Of a stretch of 27,084 nt of DNA, positions 14,662 through 22,616 are shown one piece after another. A program made the position numbers and the translations under genes. The notes under the pieces are model-generated. The model had not been told where the DNA came from and ran no database searches. It worked only from the letters and a program-made list of their open reading frames with translations. This DNA is from Acetatifactor sp. (lineage in GTDB: Bacteria; Bacillota; Clostridia; Lachnospirales; Lachnospiraceae), in contig JAEDMI010000009.1 of assembly GCA_016303085.1 (NCBI GenBank), positions 1 through 27,084 of the forward strand, written 5' to 3'. Every line of letters begins with the position of its first letter. The stretch's first letter is position 1.

Positions 14662-15147
14662 ATGAATGACTGTAATATAGAAGAAATAGAAGAGAAGCTT
14701 GACCGGGAAAAGAAGCTGGTTTTGAATACGGAAAGCCCGGAGGACACCTTTGAACTGGGGAGGAGTCTGGGTAAGGCGGCAAAGGCAGGCGAAGTTTATA
14801 CTCTGATTGGTGACTTGGGTGTGGGGAAGACTGTGTTCACCCAAGGATTTGCGGCAGGATTGGATGTGACAGAGCCGGTAAACAGCCCTACCTTCACAAT
14901 CCTCCAAATCTATGAGGAAGGGCGGTTGCCTTTTTATCACTTTGACGTCTATCGAATCGGAGATGTGGAGGAGATGGAAGAGATAGGCTACGAGGACTGC
15001 TTTTATGGACAGGGAGTGACCATGATAGAGTGGGCAAATCTGATTGAGGAAATCCTGCCGGAGCATTACAGAAGGGTGACCATTGAGAAGAACCTGGAGA
15101 AGGGGTTTGATTACCGCAGAATTGTTCTGGAAGAAGTCAGTATGTAA
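14662..15147 (+). CDS. tsaE: TsaE, ATPase of the tRNA t6A37 biosynthesis complex
   Basis: This 161-residue protein carries Walker A GDLGVGKT (50-57), the SPTF motif (75-78), FDVYR (94-98) and MIEWAN (121-126). All are landmarks of TsaE (YjeE). TsaE hydrolyses ATP to recycle the TsaB-TsaD complex that transfers threonylcarbamoyl to A37 of ANN-decoding tRNAs. The N-terminus has about 20 charged residues (NDCNIEEIEEKLDREKKL) before the usual TsaE start, which looks like a lineage-specific extension. The ribosome binding site is weak (GAGGCGAC). It is followed 20 bases later by tsaB, then rimI, the classical bacterial order. Confidence 0.95.
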   Translation: MNDCNIEEIEEKLDREKKLVLNTESPEDTFELGRSLGKAAKAGEVYTLIGDLGVGKTVFTQGFAAGLDVTEPVNSPTFTILQIYEEGRLPFYHFDVYRIGDVEEMEEIGYEDCFYGQGVTMIEWANLIEEILPEHYRRVTIEKNLEKGFDYRRIVLEEVSM

Positions 15148-15167
15148 GGATTTGCAGAGGGAAAGAC

Positions 15168-15884
15168 ATGAAGATATTGGGATTAGACAGCTCCGGGCTG
15201 GTGGCAAGTGTGGCGATTGTGGAGAACGACCAATTGCTGGCAGAGTATACCACCGATTATAAAAAGACACATTCACAGACGCTTCTGCCCATGTTGGACG
15301 AGCTTCGGAACATGATTGAACTGGATATGAACACCGTGGATGCCATCGCCATTGCATCCGGTCCCGGCTCCTTTACGGGGCTTCGCATCGGTTCCGCAAC
15401 GGCAAAAGGTTTGGGACTTGCACTGCAAAAGCCTTTGGTGGAGGTGCCTACGCTGGAGGGGCTCGCCTGGAATCTGTGGGGAACGGACAGGCTTGTCTGC
15501 CCGCTGATGGATGCAAGACGGAATCAGGTGTACACGGCAGCCTATGAGTTTGTACCCGTGGGAGAAAAATTCGAATTAAAAACCGTAATCCCTCAAAGTC
15601 CCATGGATATCGGTGAACTGACAGAAAGGTTGAATGCACTGGGAAGAAAGGTTATTTTTCTGGGAGACGGAGTGCCGGTGTATCTGCCGGTTATCCGGGA
15701 GAAGACAGAGGTGGATTACAGTATTGCCCCTGCCGGGAACAACAGACAGCGGGCAGCAAATGTGGCAGCGCTTGGAGCTGTTTATTACGGACAGGGCAGG
15801 ACGGTGGATGCAGCGGTGCATCAGCCGGAGTATCTGCGCAAGAGCCAGGCCGAAAGGGAACAGGATGAACATAACAATTCGTGA
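15168..15884 (+). CDS. tsaB: TsaB, scaffold subunit of the t6A37 transferase
   Basis: The 238-residue protein starts MKILGLDSSGLVASVAI and has SGPGSFTGLRIGSATAKGLGLA (from 64), the ASKHA-fold hallmark of TsaB (YeaZ). It also has CPLMDARRNQVYTAAYE. It has no metal-binding HxxxH, as expected for TsaB, which dimerises with TsaD and stimulates t6A formation. AGAGGGAAAGAC precedes the ATG. The last 20 bases overlap the start of rimI, so the two are translationally coupled. TsaD is present 2.3 kb downstream on the same strand. Confidence 0.96.
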   Translation: MKILGLDSSGLVASVAIVENDQLLAEYTTDYKKTHSQTLLPMLDELRNMIELDMNTVDAIAIASGPGSFTGLRIGSATAKGLGLALQKPLVEVPTLEGLAWNLWGTDRLVCPLMDARRNQVYTAAYEFVPVGEKFELKTVIPQSPMDIGELTERLNALGRKVIFLGDGVPVYLPVIREKTEVDYSIAPAGNNRQRAANVAALGAVYYGQGRTVDAAVHQPEYLRKSQAEREQDEHNNS

Positions 15885-16326
15885 ACTGCGGGAGGAGGAT
15901 GTAAAAAAGCTGGCTGAGATTGAAGCGGAATCCTTTTCCATGCCCTGGTCGGAGAAGGATTTCAGAGACTTACTTTCCCATCCCTATTGTATGTATGTTG
16001 TGGCGCTGCTGGACGGGGAACCGGTGGGTTGTAGCGGATTTACCAATATCTGCGATGTGGCAAATATCGATAATGTGGTTGTGGCGCCGGCCTTCCGGGG
16101 CTTGGGAGTGGCTCAGGCTATGTTGCGGGAATTGATTTCCAGGGGGGAGGCGGAGCATGTGGAGGCTTTTACTCTGGAGGTCAGGGTCAGCAATGAGGCG
16201 GCTATCCACGTGTATGAGAAGTTCGGTTTTGTTTCTGAAGGAATACGGCCGCGTTTTTACGAGAGACCTGTGGAGGATGCCAACATTATGTGGAGAAGAA
16301 ACGAAGCAGTTGAGAATATAAAATAG
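15865..16326 (+). CDS. rimI: Ribosomal protein S18 alanine N-acetyltransferase RimI
   Basis: The GNAT-fold protein has 153 residues from the ATG at 15865 (AAAGGG six bases upstream, inside the end of tsaB). The acetyl-CoA loop is RGLGVAQAMLREL (79-91), followed by AFTLEVRVSNEAAIHVYEKFGF (101-122), which is diagnostic of RimI. RimI acetylates the N-terminal alanine of ribosomal protein S18; some homologues have broader N-terminal activity. The adjacency to tsaB is the common bacterial arrangement. A longer frame starting at 15634 is open, but it would lie within tsaB and is not the gene. Confidence 0.94.
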   Translation: MNITIRELREEDVKKLAEIEAESFSMPWSEKDFRDLLSHPYCMYVVALLDGEPVGCSGFTNICDVANIDNVVVAPAFRGLGVAQAMLRELISRGEAEHVEAFTLEVRVSNEAAIHVYEKFGFVSEGIRPRFYERPVEDANIMWRRNEAVENIK

Positions 16327-16425
16327 CAACAATTACCACAGTCGCATCGGCTCTGCTCTGCTAAAATAGAGAAGATATGTAATGTGGGAGCAATCCCGGG
16401 TTGATACGAAAGGGAGAGATTTCGG

Positions 16426-16689
16426 ATGCGAAAATATGAAAACGGACAGGATAAGAGCGGACAGGATAAGGCGCCGGTTCGTGTGGTATGCAACAGATGC
16501 GGGAAGGAACTGAACCTGGAGAACGGAATCCTGAAGGAAGGCTGTCTCTCGGCGGACATTCTTTTTGGATATTTCAGCCGCAGGGACGGAGTCAGACATC
16601 GCTTCGACCTGTGCGAGGACTGTTATGACGAAATCATTTCACAGTTTCGTGTGCCGGTGGAGACAGCGGAGAACACGGAGCTGCTCTAG
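16426..16689 (+). CDS. Small double-CxxC (zinc-ribbon-like) protein of unknown function
   Basis: This 87-residue protein has two cysteine pairs: CNRC at 22-25 and CEDC at 63-66. The first is followed by GKEL and the second by YDEII. The spacing of about 37 residues is compatible with one zinc-binding fold. The middle segment, ILFGYFSRRDGVRHRFDLC, is basic and aromatic. The N-terminus (QDKSGQDK) is polar and probably disordered. I do not recognise a named family. It lies between rimI and ribonuclease Z, 8 bases before the latter, so it is likely co-transcribed with the tRNA-maturation genes. A RGGAGAGA-like site precedes the ATG. Possible roles include RNA binding or chaperone-like recruitment, but nothing shows this directly. 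Confidence 0.72.
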   Translation: MRKYENGQDKSGQDKAPVRVVCNRCGKELNLENGILKEGCLSADILFGYFSRRDGVRHRFDLCEDCYDEIISQFRVPVETAENTELL

Positions 16690-16697
16690 GAGGAAGA

Positions 16698-17609
16698 ATG
16701 CTGGATGTAAGCTTACTGGGAACGGGCGGCATGATGCCCCTTCCCTATCGGTGGCTCACTGCCCTGATGCTTCGATATAACGGAAAGAGTATATTGTTTG
16801 ACTGCGGGGAGGGTACACAGATTGCCCTGCGTGAGAAGGGATGGAGCCCTAAACCTATCGATATCATCTGCTTTACTCATTATCATGCGGACCATATCAG
16901 TGGCCTGCCGGGCATGCTTCTGACGATGGGAAACGCAGAGAGGACGGAGCCGCTTCTGCTGATTGGTCCCAGAGGATTGAGCAGGACGGTGAATGCACTG
17001 CGGACGATAGCTCCGGAACTTCCCTTTGAGATAAGCTGTGTGGAAATTGAGGGGAACGAACAGGAATTTTCTTTTGACGGTTTTCGGATAAAGGCTTTTA
17101 AGGTTAATCATAGTGTGGTATGCTATGGGTACAGTATGATGATTGACAGGACGGGGCGGTTTGACAGGGAACGCGCCATGGAACAGCAGATTCCCATGAA
17201 GCTTTGGAGCAGGCTGCAAAAGGGCGAAACGCTGGAACAGGAGGGTCGCATCTATACCCCCGACATGGTGCTTGGAGCTCCCAGAAAAGGGCTAAAGGTG
17301 ACATACTGCACAGATTCCAGACCCACCGATTCCATCGTGTCGAACGCAGAGGGCTCCGATTTGCTCATCCTGGAGGGGATGTACGGGGAGCCGGATAAGC
17401 TGGTTAAGGCGAAAGAAAACAGACATATGACTATGTATGAGGCGGCAAAAATCGCCAGGGCAGCAAAGGTTCCCGAACTTTGGCTGACCCATTACAGTCC
17501 TTCACTGCTGCACCCGGAAGAGTATCTGGGAGAGGTGCGAAAGATTTTTCCGGGCACCATTGCGGCAAAAGACGGAAGAACTGTAGAACTGAATTTTGAA
17601 GAAGAGTAA
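16698..17609 (+). CDS. rnz: Ribonuclease Z (tRNA 3' endonuclease), MBL fold
   Basis: The 303-residue metallo-beta-lactamase fold protein has THYHADH (His61, His63, Asp65, His66). Further metal ligands fit His138, Asp206 (in YCTDSRP), and His265 (in LTHYSP); NRHMT (His243) also fits the RNase Z pattern. The N-terminus LLGTGGMMPLPYRWLTALMLR matches the RNase Z start (GTGxxxP...R..s..ll). RNase Z cuts the 3' trailer of pre-tRNA, mainly those lacking an encoded CCA. The YHADH form in place of the usual HLHGDH is seen in this lineage. GGAGG four to five bases upstream supports the start. The gene sits among tRNA-modification genes. Confidence 0.93.
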   Translation: MLDVSLLGTGGMMPLPYRWLTALMLRYNGKSILFDCGEGTQIALREKGWSPKPIDIICFTHYHADHISGLPGMLLTMGNAERTEPLLLIGPRGLSRTVNALRTIAPELPFEISCVEIEGNEQEFSFDGFRIKAFKVNHSVVCYGYSMMIDRTGRFDRERAMEQQIPMKLWSRLQKGETLEQEGRIYTPDMVLGAPRKGLKVTYCTDSRPTDSIVSNAEGSDLLILEGMYGEPDKLVKAKENRHMTMYEAAKIARAAKVPELWLTHYSPSLLHPEEYLGEVRKIFPGTIAAKDGRTVELNFEEE

Positions 17610-17620
17610 TGAGGTAAGAA

Positions 17621-18205
17621 ATGAAGAAATCCACCGTGAGAGTGACAATAGTGCTGATACTGTTAATTGTCGGTCTGGTGGGTTTTTACGCTTTTTTGAC
17701 GGGGCGAGCCAGAACTCAGGCCCAGGAAGCTGTTATGACGCCTGTGCAGGAGGCGCTGAGCAGAGATTTGACTAAGAATTATCCCGCCACGGTGAAGGAG
17801 GTTGTGAAGTATTATACGGAAATCGAAAAGTGCTTCTACAACGAGGACTGTACCGAGGAGGAACTGGAACAGCTGGGCATGAAGGCAAGAGAACTCTATG
17901 ACGATGATTTACTTGCAATCAATGATGTGGATATCTATCTGCTTCAGCTGAAGGCGGATGTGAAAAAATTCAAGGATGCCAAACGCAGAATCGGTAATAT
18001 TTCGGTGGCGGCAAGTACAAACGTCGATTTCTTTTCCCAGGACGGTTTTGATTTTGCCAGAATTTACTGCGGTTATACGGTAAAGGAAAGTACCGGGCAG
18101 AGCGTGTCGGAAGGCCGCGTTTATCTTTTGCGCAGGGATGAGGAAAGACATTGGAAAATATACGGCTGGGAATCGGCGGATAAGGTTAATCCGGGAGAAA
18201 ACTAG
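17621..18205 (+). CDS. Membrane-anchored lineage-specific protein (possible DUF6715)
   Basis: The 194-residue protein has a basic N-terminus (MKKSTVR) and one hydrophobic helix at about 8-27 (VTIVLILLIVGLVGFYAFL). A soluble extracytoplasmic domain then follows. That domain is helical and charged in its first half (VKEVVKYYTEIEKCFYNEDCTEEELEQLG) and ends with a beta-like segment (FARIYCGYTVKESTG...RVYLLRRDEERHWKIYGWE). The layout reminds me of a Lachnospiraceae family annotated DUF6715, but I could not confirm this. Two cysteines sit at about 71 and 76. It starts 11 bases after rnz, and tsaD begins 12 bases after its stop, with the tsaD ribosome binding site overlapping this gene's stop codon. 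Function is unknown. Confidence 0.82.
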   Translation: MKKSTVRVTIVLILLIVGLVGFYAFLTGRARTQAQEAVMTPVQEALSRDLTKNYPATVKEVVKYYTEIEKCFYNEDCTEEELEQLGMKARELYDDDLLAINDVDIYLLQLKADVKKFKDAKRRIGNISVAASTNVDFFSQDGFDFARIYCGYTVKESTGQSVSEGRVYLLRRDEERHWKIYGWESADKVNPGEN

Positions 18206-18217
18206 GAGGACAAGGTT

Positions 18218-19249
18218 TTGGAACAGCTTAATACAGAGGATGTCTTGATACTGGCTATCGAGAGCTCCTGTGACGAGACAGCAGCATCTGTGGTGAAAAA
18301 CGGCAGAGAGGTGCTGTCAAATGTTATTTACACACAGATTGCATTACATACACAGTTCGGAGGCGTGGTGCCGGAGATTGCATCCAGAAAGCATATCGAG
18401 AAAATCAATCAGGTGATTGAGCAGGCATTGAAGGAAGCAGGGGTTACGTTGCGGGATATCACTGCCATTGCGGTGACCTACGGACCCGGGCTGGTGGGAG
18501 CACTTCTGGTGGGAGTGGCAGAGGCTAAGGCCATCAGCTTTGCCACAGGAATTCCGCTTGTGGGAGTACATCATATCAGCGGGCACATCAGTGCCAACTA
18601 TATTGAACATAAAGACCTTGAGCCCCCCTTTGTCTGTCTCGTGGCTTCCGGCGGACATTCTCATCTGGTCATCGTGCGGGATTACGGTGAGTACGAGATT
18701 ATCGGAAGAACAAGAGACGATGCGGCAGGCGAAGCCTTTGACAAGGTGGCGAGAGCTATCGGGCTGGGGTATCCGGGAGGACCCAAAATTGATAAGTTGT
18801 CAAAGGAGGGCAACCCCGATGCCATTCCATTCCCCAGGGCAAAGGTGGCAGAGAACGAATACGATTTCAGTTTCAGCGGTTTGAAATCCGCTGTCCTGAA
18901 TTATCTGAATTCCTGTCAGATGAAAGGGGAGGAGGTCAATCAGGCAGACGTAGCCGCTTCCTTCCAAAAGGCTGTTATCGATGTGCTGGTGGAGCATTCT
19001 CTCCACGCGGTGAAAGCTTTCGGTTATCATAAGTTTGCCATTGCCGGAGGCGTAGCATCCAATTCCTCCCTGCGGGAGGCCTTTGAACGGGAGTGCGCAA
19101 AGCGAAAAATAGAGTTCTATCATCCCTCACCGGTCTATTGTACAGACAATGCGGCCATGATAGGTGTTGCGGGCTACTATGAGTACCGGAAGGGAGTGCG
19201 TCACGGGTATGACCTGAACGCGGTGCCCAACTTAAAATTAGGAGAATAG
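18218..19249 (+). CDS. tsaD: TsaD, catalytic subunit of tRNA t6A37 transferase
   Basis: The 343-residue ASKHA-fold enzyme has IESSCDETAASVV (from about 14), GGVVPEIASRKH (48-59), the metal ligands HISGH (His119, His123), ASGGHSHL (about 143-150), DDAAGEAFDKVARAIGLGYPGGP, and a final metal ligand Asp310 in YCTDNAAMIG. TsaD (Gcp/YgjD) transfers threonylcarbamoyl from TC-AMP to A37 of tRNA. The start codon is TTG at 18218: AGGAGG ends 8 bases upstream, the best possible spacing, and no ATG fits. The site overlaps the stop of the previous gene, which points to coupled translation. ispD begins one base after its stop. Confidence 0.97.
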   Translation: MEQLNTEDVLILAIESSCDETAASVVKNGREVLSNVIYTQIALHTQFGGVVPEIASRKHIEKINQVIEQALKEAGVTLRDITAIAVTYGPGLVGALLVGVAEAKAISFATGIPLVGVHHISGHISANYIEHKDLEPPFVCLVASGGHSHLVIVRDYGEYEIIGRTRDDAAGEAFDKVARAIGLGYPGGPKIDKLSKEGNPDAIPFPRAKVAENEYDFSFSGLKSAVLNYLNSCQMKGEEVNQADVAASFQKAVIDVLVEHSLHAVKAFGYHKFAIAGGVASNSSLREAFERECAKRKIEFYHPSPVYCTDNAAMIGVAGYYEYRKGVRHGYDLNAVPNLKLGE

Positions 19250-19250
19250 G

Positions 19251-19985
19251 ATGAAGAAGAGATGTACCGCTATCATTTTGGCAGCAGGAAGCGGCAGCCG
19301 GATGAAGAGTACTACGGCAAAACAATTTATGCTTCTGGGAGGAAAGCCTCTATTGTGGTATTCCCTGCAGGCGGTGGAACAATCGGAAATCATTGATGAT
19401 TGCATTCTGGTCACGGGGGAGAGCGATATCCCTTATGTGCAGCGGGAAATCATCGAAAAATACGACTTCCGAAAGGTAGAATCCGTTGTGGCGGGAGGAA
19501 GCGAGAGATGGGAGTCTGTGGGGAAGGGGCTTGCTGCTTTACAGGACAAGGCACGTGAGTTTCCCAACAGAGACGGATATGTTTTCATTCATGACGGTGC
19601 CAGACCCTTTTTGACGGAGGAAATCATCCGCAGTACCTTTGACACAGTGCAGAAGTATCATGCGTGCGTGGCTGCTGTTCCCTCAAAGGACACCATTAAG
19701 CTGGCGGATGAAAACGAATTTGCAATTTCCACTCCCGACAGAAGAAGAGTGTGGGTGGTTCAGACACCGCAAGTCTTTGATACAGAATTGATTGTAAAGG
19801 CTTACACAAGCCTGTGGGAGAAAGCAGAGGCAGTGGGAAAGGAAAATATTGCTGTGACAGACGATGCCGGTGTGGTGGAACTTTTTACCGACTGCTCTGT
19901 AAAGATGGCTGAAAGCTCCTATCGAAACATTAAGATAACAACTCCGGAAGACTTAAAAATAGCGGAAACCTTCTTGAATCAGTGA
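19251..19985 (+). CDS. ispD: 2-C-methyl-D-erythritol 4-phosphate cytidylyltransferase (IspD)
   Basis: The 244-residue nucleotidyltransferase starts AIILAAGSGSRMKSTTAKQF (7-26), with the glycine-rich CTP loop and conserved Lys24. It also contains HDGARPF, VPSKDTIK, TPQVF and VTDDAGVVE. IspD makes CDP-methylerythritol in the non-mevalonate isoprenoid pathway. The related ribitol-phosphate cytidylyltransferase TarI shares the fold, but no tar genes are near and the motifs fit IspD. It is preceded by tsaD with a one-base gap, and a terminator begins at its stop codon. Its place at the end of a tRNA-maturation run is probably operon sharing, not a shared pathway, although isoprenoids also feed tRNA i6A37. 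Confidence 0.92.
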   Translation: MKKRCTAIILAAGSGSRMKSTTAKQFMLLGGKPLLWYSLQAVEQSEIIDDCILVTGESDIPYVQREIIEKYDFRKVESVVAGGSERWESVGKGLAALQDKAREFPNRDGYVFIHDGARPFLTEEIIRSTFDTVQKYHACVAAVPSKDTIKLADENEFAISTPDRRRVWVVQTPQVFDTELIVKAYTSLWEKAEAVGKENIAVTDDAGVVELFTDCSVKMAESSYRNIKITTPEDLKIAETFLNQ

Positions 19986-20014
19986 AGCAAGGAAGGCTTC
20001 CGCTTTCTTTTTTT
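19986..20014 (+). terminator. Terminator after ispD
   Basis: A short hairpin (AGC, AA bulge, GGAA / TTCC, GCT) starts next to the ispD stop codon and is followed by TTC and seven T (20008-20014). The T-run overlaps the last bases of the convergent AraC gene. Confidence 0.65.
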
Positions 20015-22304
20015 ATTGATTTTCTCTTATGCTGCTGGGCGTAACTCCAAAGGTTTTTTTGAAGGCTCTTCTGAAAGTGGTTACATTATTATAACCTACC
20101 AGCAGATACAATTCAGAAAGATTTTTGTCTGACTCTCTGAGGAGGCGCATAGCTTCCTGCATTCTGACATTCTCCAGATAAGTGGAGAAATTTGTCCCTG
20201 TTTTCTCTTTGAACATATGAGAAAAATAAGTTTCCGATATATGAAATTCATCCGAAATTTTGTTCAGACACAGAGAAGGGTCTCTGTAATTGGCCTTTAT
20301 ATATTTTTCAATGGTGCTGACCAGTGAGGTATCTTCTTCCGATATCTGGAACATGCTAGTCAGGGCAACGGCGATATCCTCGCACAGTTTAAAAGACAAA
20401 TGCTCGTCAAATTTGGCATCCAGGGCTTCCAGTTCAGCCTTGTCTGTTGTAGGAGGCAGGGCAAAACGCGCCTTCAGAAGGGTGTTGCGTATATCGGACA
20501 TCAGGTATTTCAACAGATGAACGGGAAGAGAACGCTCCTCAATGTTCTCATGGTGCAACAGGTTAAACAGTTCCAAAACCTGAGGCAGATTGCCTGAGGT
20601 AATGAAGTGTACCAGTTTTGTGGACAACTCTGCCGGGTAGTAGAAGGCATTTGAGTTTTTGGTGATAATTTCGTAAGGAAGGAAAATATAGTTCTTGGTG
20701 GCGTAATTTACCGCTTCCTGTGCCTGCTGGAAGGATTCCCATACGTTCATGAGCGAATTTTTGTTGCAGCCGATGCCGGCGAAAAGCCAGATAGAATGCT
20801 GCTCCAACAGATATTCGTGGAGATGCAGTATCATGGACTGCATTTTCATAACAAAAGAGTCTTCTTCCTCTTCCTTACATGATACCAGTATGGCGGAGGT
20901 CCGTTCGGAAGCACTGTACCAGAGGAGAGGCGCTCCTCCCAAATTTTTTTCCAGTGCTTCTGCCACAACGGAAAATGTTTTTTCATTGTCCGGAGGCAGC
21001 AACTGTCCCGAATCCTCGTGATTTTCGTTGTTGTATATTACAATATAGAGCACATTATAGTACAGATTTCCTGCAGGAAGCTCCAAAAATTCCCGGATAT
21101 AGTCTGCTTCCGAGTCAGTGGAGACAGCTCCGAGAAGAAGCTGCCGGACATAGGAACTGCGAAGTATAGGCTTTTGACGGTCTATTGCCTCCTGCAACTG
21201 ATCCCTGTCTGTGATAGTATCGTGGAGTCTGTCGTCCAGCTCAATGATAGGCCGCGTACTGTTTCGTGCCAACAGGAATACCAGGAACAAGCCGCCGATA
21301 GCTGCCAAAATATAGATGATGATATATAATCCCACATACGAGGGTGTGGCAAGGGAAGCGGGCTGAATAAGATAATAACACCAGTTATTAAATGAAGAAT
21401 TTACTCTGGTGACGTGCATTTTTTCGGAATGGTAAGAGATAGATGCAAAATTATCCCTGTATGGCATCAGGGGCAGCTCCCGGGCCAATTCCGAATAGTC
21501 TGTGGCTTCGGAACGGTCGTATTCGTCTCCTGAAAAACAGAATACCGGCTGACCGGAAGCGTCAATAGCCATGAGGCAGCCACCTTCCAACGGTACATCG
21601 TCGAACATGGATCTCAACTTATGATAATCGAATTTAAAGCCCGCAGTAACAGCTATGTTTTGATAGGTAAGTTCATTCATATCTATTAAGTACAGATATA
21701 TATCTGCGGCACCATTGGCGGCAGCGCCGGGGAAAAAGTGCATGGTTCCGCTGTCTGCATGAATGATACAATCTCTCCAGGCCTCATAATCATCGGAAGA
21801 GCCACCCGGATAGTCCTTGGCGTAGTAAAGGGCTGCTGTGCGGAAGGAACGGATGGATGCTACATAATCCGTATTCCGAAGATAAAGAAAATAGTCGGTC
21901 AAAGGAAGATTGGGATATGCAGTCAGGGATGAGGACATGTTGTTCTTAAAGGAATATCCCTGGACATAGAAGCTGGTCTGGTTGGCTTCTTCCATTTTTG
22001 CCAGGTTGAGAAAAGCACTGTCCTGGGTCAATTGCCGACAATAGGAGTCGATGGTAATGAGTGCATTGTCCAGAAGAGCTACTTTGCTGCCGAAGGTATT
22101 CCGGTTCTGAGTCCAGAATTTCTCTTCCGTGCTTTTGGCGGAGGCAGCATGGGCATAGACAGCCAAGGCCATGATAACAAACAGAAAGCAGGTATAAAGA
22201 ATGCAGAAGCGCCGAAAGCTTCTGACACTGGGACTGTCAGTGACATTCGGGGCAGATGATACCATATTTTCTTTATCTTCTTTTTGATAACGCGTGATTT
22301 TCAT
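20013..22304 (-). CDS. Membrane-bound AraC family regulator (YesS/RhgR-like)
   Basis: The 763-residue protein has two membrane helices, about 33-53 and 323-346, enclosing an extracytoplasmic sensor of about 270 residues. A linker (RNSTRPIIELDDRLHD) follows, then a cytoplasmic region of about 300 residues and a C-terminal AraC DNA-binding domain at about 664-763. That domain has two helix-turn-helix units (LNKISDEFHISETYFSHMFKEKTG and NLSELYLLVGYNNVTTFRRAFKKTFGVTPSSIR). This is the architecture of YesS/RhgR of B. subtilis, which activates rhamnogalacturonan genes. It is divergent from the solute-binding protein and importer genes, which are its likely targets. The ATG at 22304 has AAAAGGA about 11 bases upstream. 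Signal and ligand are inferred from neighbours only. Confidence 0.93.
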   Translation of the reverse strand: MKITRYQKEDKENMVSSAPNVTDSPSVRSFRRFCILYTCFLFVIMALAVYAHAASAKSTEEKFWTQNRNTFGSKVALLDNALITIDSYCRQLTQDSAFLNLAKMEEANQTSFYVQGYSFKNNMSSSLTAYPNLPLTDYFLYLRNTDYVASIRSFRTAALYYAKDYPGGSSDDYEAWRDCIIHADSGTMHFFPGAAANGAADIYLYLIDMNELTYQNIAVTAGFKFDYHKLRSMFDDVPLEGGCLMAIDASGQPVFCFSGDEYDRSEATDYSELARELPLMPYRDNFASISYHSEKMHVTRVNSSFNNWCYYLIQPASLATPSYVGLYIIIYILAAIGGLFLVFLLARNSTRPIIELDDRLHDTITDRDQLQEAIDRQKPILRSSYVRQLLLGAVSTDSEADYIREFLELPAGNLYYNVLYIVIYNNENHEDSGQLLPPDNEKTFSVVAEALEKNLGGAPLLWYSASERTSAILVSCKEEEEDSFVMKMQSMILHLHEYLLEQHSIWLFAGIGCNKNSLMNVWESFQQAQEAVNYATKNYIFLPYEIITKNSNAFYYPAELSTKLVHFITSGNLPQVLELFNLLHHENIEERSLPVHLLKYLMSDIRNTLLKARFALPPTTDKAELEALDAKFDEHLSFKLCEDIAVALTSMFQISEEDTSLVSTIEKYIKANYRDPSLCLNKISDEFHISETYFSHMFKEKTGTNFSTYLENVRMQEAMRLLRESDKNLSELYLLVGYNNVTTFRRAFKKTFGVTPSSIRENQ

Positions 22305-22338
22305 ATATTTTATTGTCCTTTTTGATGCAAATTAGGTA

Positions 22339-22352
22339 TGTAAGCGCTTTTA
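22339..22352. promoter_or_regulatory. CRE-like site (CcpA) in the AraC gene leader
   Basis: TGTAAGCGCTTTTA matches the CcpA operator pattern TGWAANCGNTNWCA at 13 of 14 positions. It lies about 35 bases before the araC-type start codon and downstream of its predicted -10 box, so it would act as a roadblock. CcpA itself is not in the window. Confidence 0.55.
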
Positions 22353-22359
22353 GTACCAC

Positions 22360-22468
22360 GCACCATTGGTGCTTTATTATCTGCTTCGCAGACAGTTTGC
22401 TCATTAAACGGCGCATAAAACCCAATGCTGCCTTCGGCGTCGCTTGGTTTTCCCTTGCGCCTATTATA
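22360..22468 (-). promoter_or_regulatory. Leader of the AraC gene: TATAAT box and three tandem hairpins
   Basis: On the minus strand a perfect TATAAT lies at 22463-22468; the -35 is poor. Between it and the gene are three hairpins: a long one at 22410-22461 (GGCGCA...TGCGCC with a CTTCGG loop), TCTGC/GCAGA at 22380-22392, and GCACC/GGTGC at 22360-22372. The leader would be about 150 bases and strongly structured. It could be a regulatory leader or an interspersed repeat that landed here. Confidence 0.5.
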
Positions 22469-22541
22469 TCATAAACTAGTAAAAATTGACATGGGAAAGT
22501 GAAAAAAGCCTGAAAAATCAAGGAATGCAAAAAACGGGCAA

Positions 22542-22573
22542 CAAATTTTGTCCCATATGTCAAATTTTGTTCC
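22542..22573 (+). promoter_or_regulatory. Direct repeat next to the -35 box, possible AraC operator
   Basis: CAAATTTTGTCCC (22542-22554) and CAAATTTTGTTCC (22561-22573) are 12 of 13 identical, 19 bp apart start to start. The second copy abuts the -35 box at 22574. This is the usual place for an AraC-family activator to bind as tandem half-sites. Confidence 0.5.
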
Positions 22574-22602
22574 TTGCTTCTGAACGCGCTAAATGGTATG
22601 GT
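22574..22602 (+). promoter_or_regulatory. Promoter of the solute-binding protein operon
   Basis: TTGCTT (22574-22579) and TATGGT (22597-22602) have a 17-base spacer, with TG at 22594-22595 forming an extended -10. Both boxes are poor matches, as expected for an activated promoter. Start of transcription would be near 22609. Confidence 0.45.
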
Positions 22603-22616
22603 TAAGTCAACACATA

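Noticed and set aside
15634..15864. Upstream extension of the rimI frame
   Set aside because: It lies wholly inside tsaB in another frame; the RimI fold starts at the ATG at 15865, which has its own ribosome binding site.
19251..19985. ispD considered as tarI (ribitol-5-phosphate cytidylyltransferase)
   Set aside because: No teichoic acid genes are nearby and the motifs, length and neighbours fit IspD; the alternative is not fully excluded without a phylogeny.
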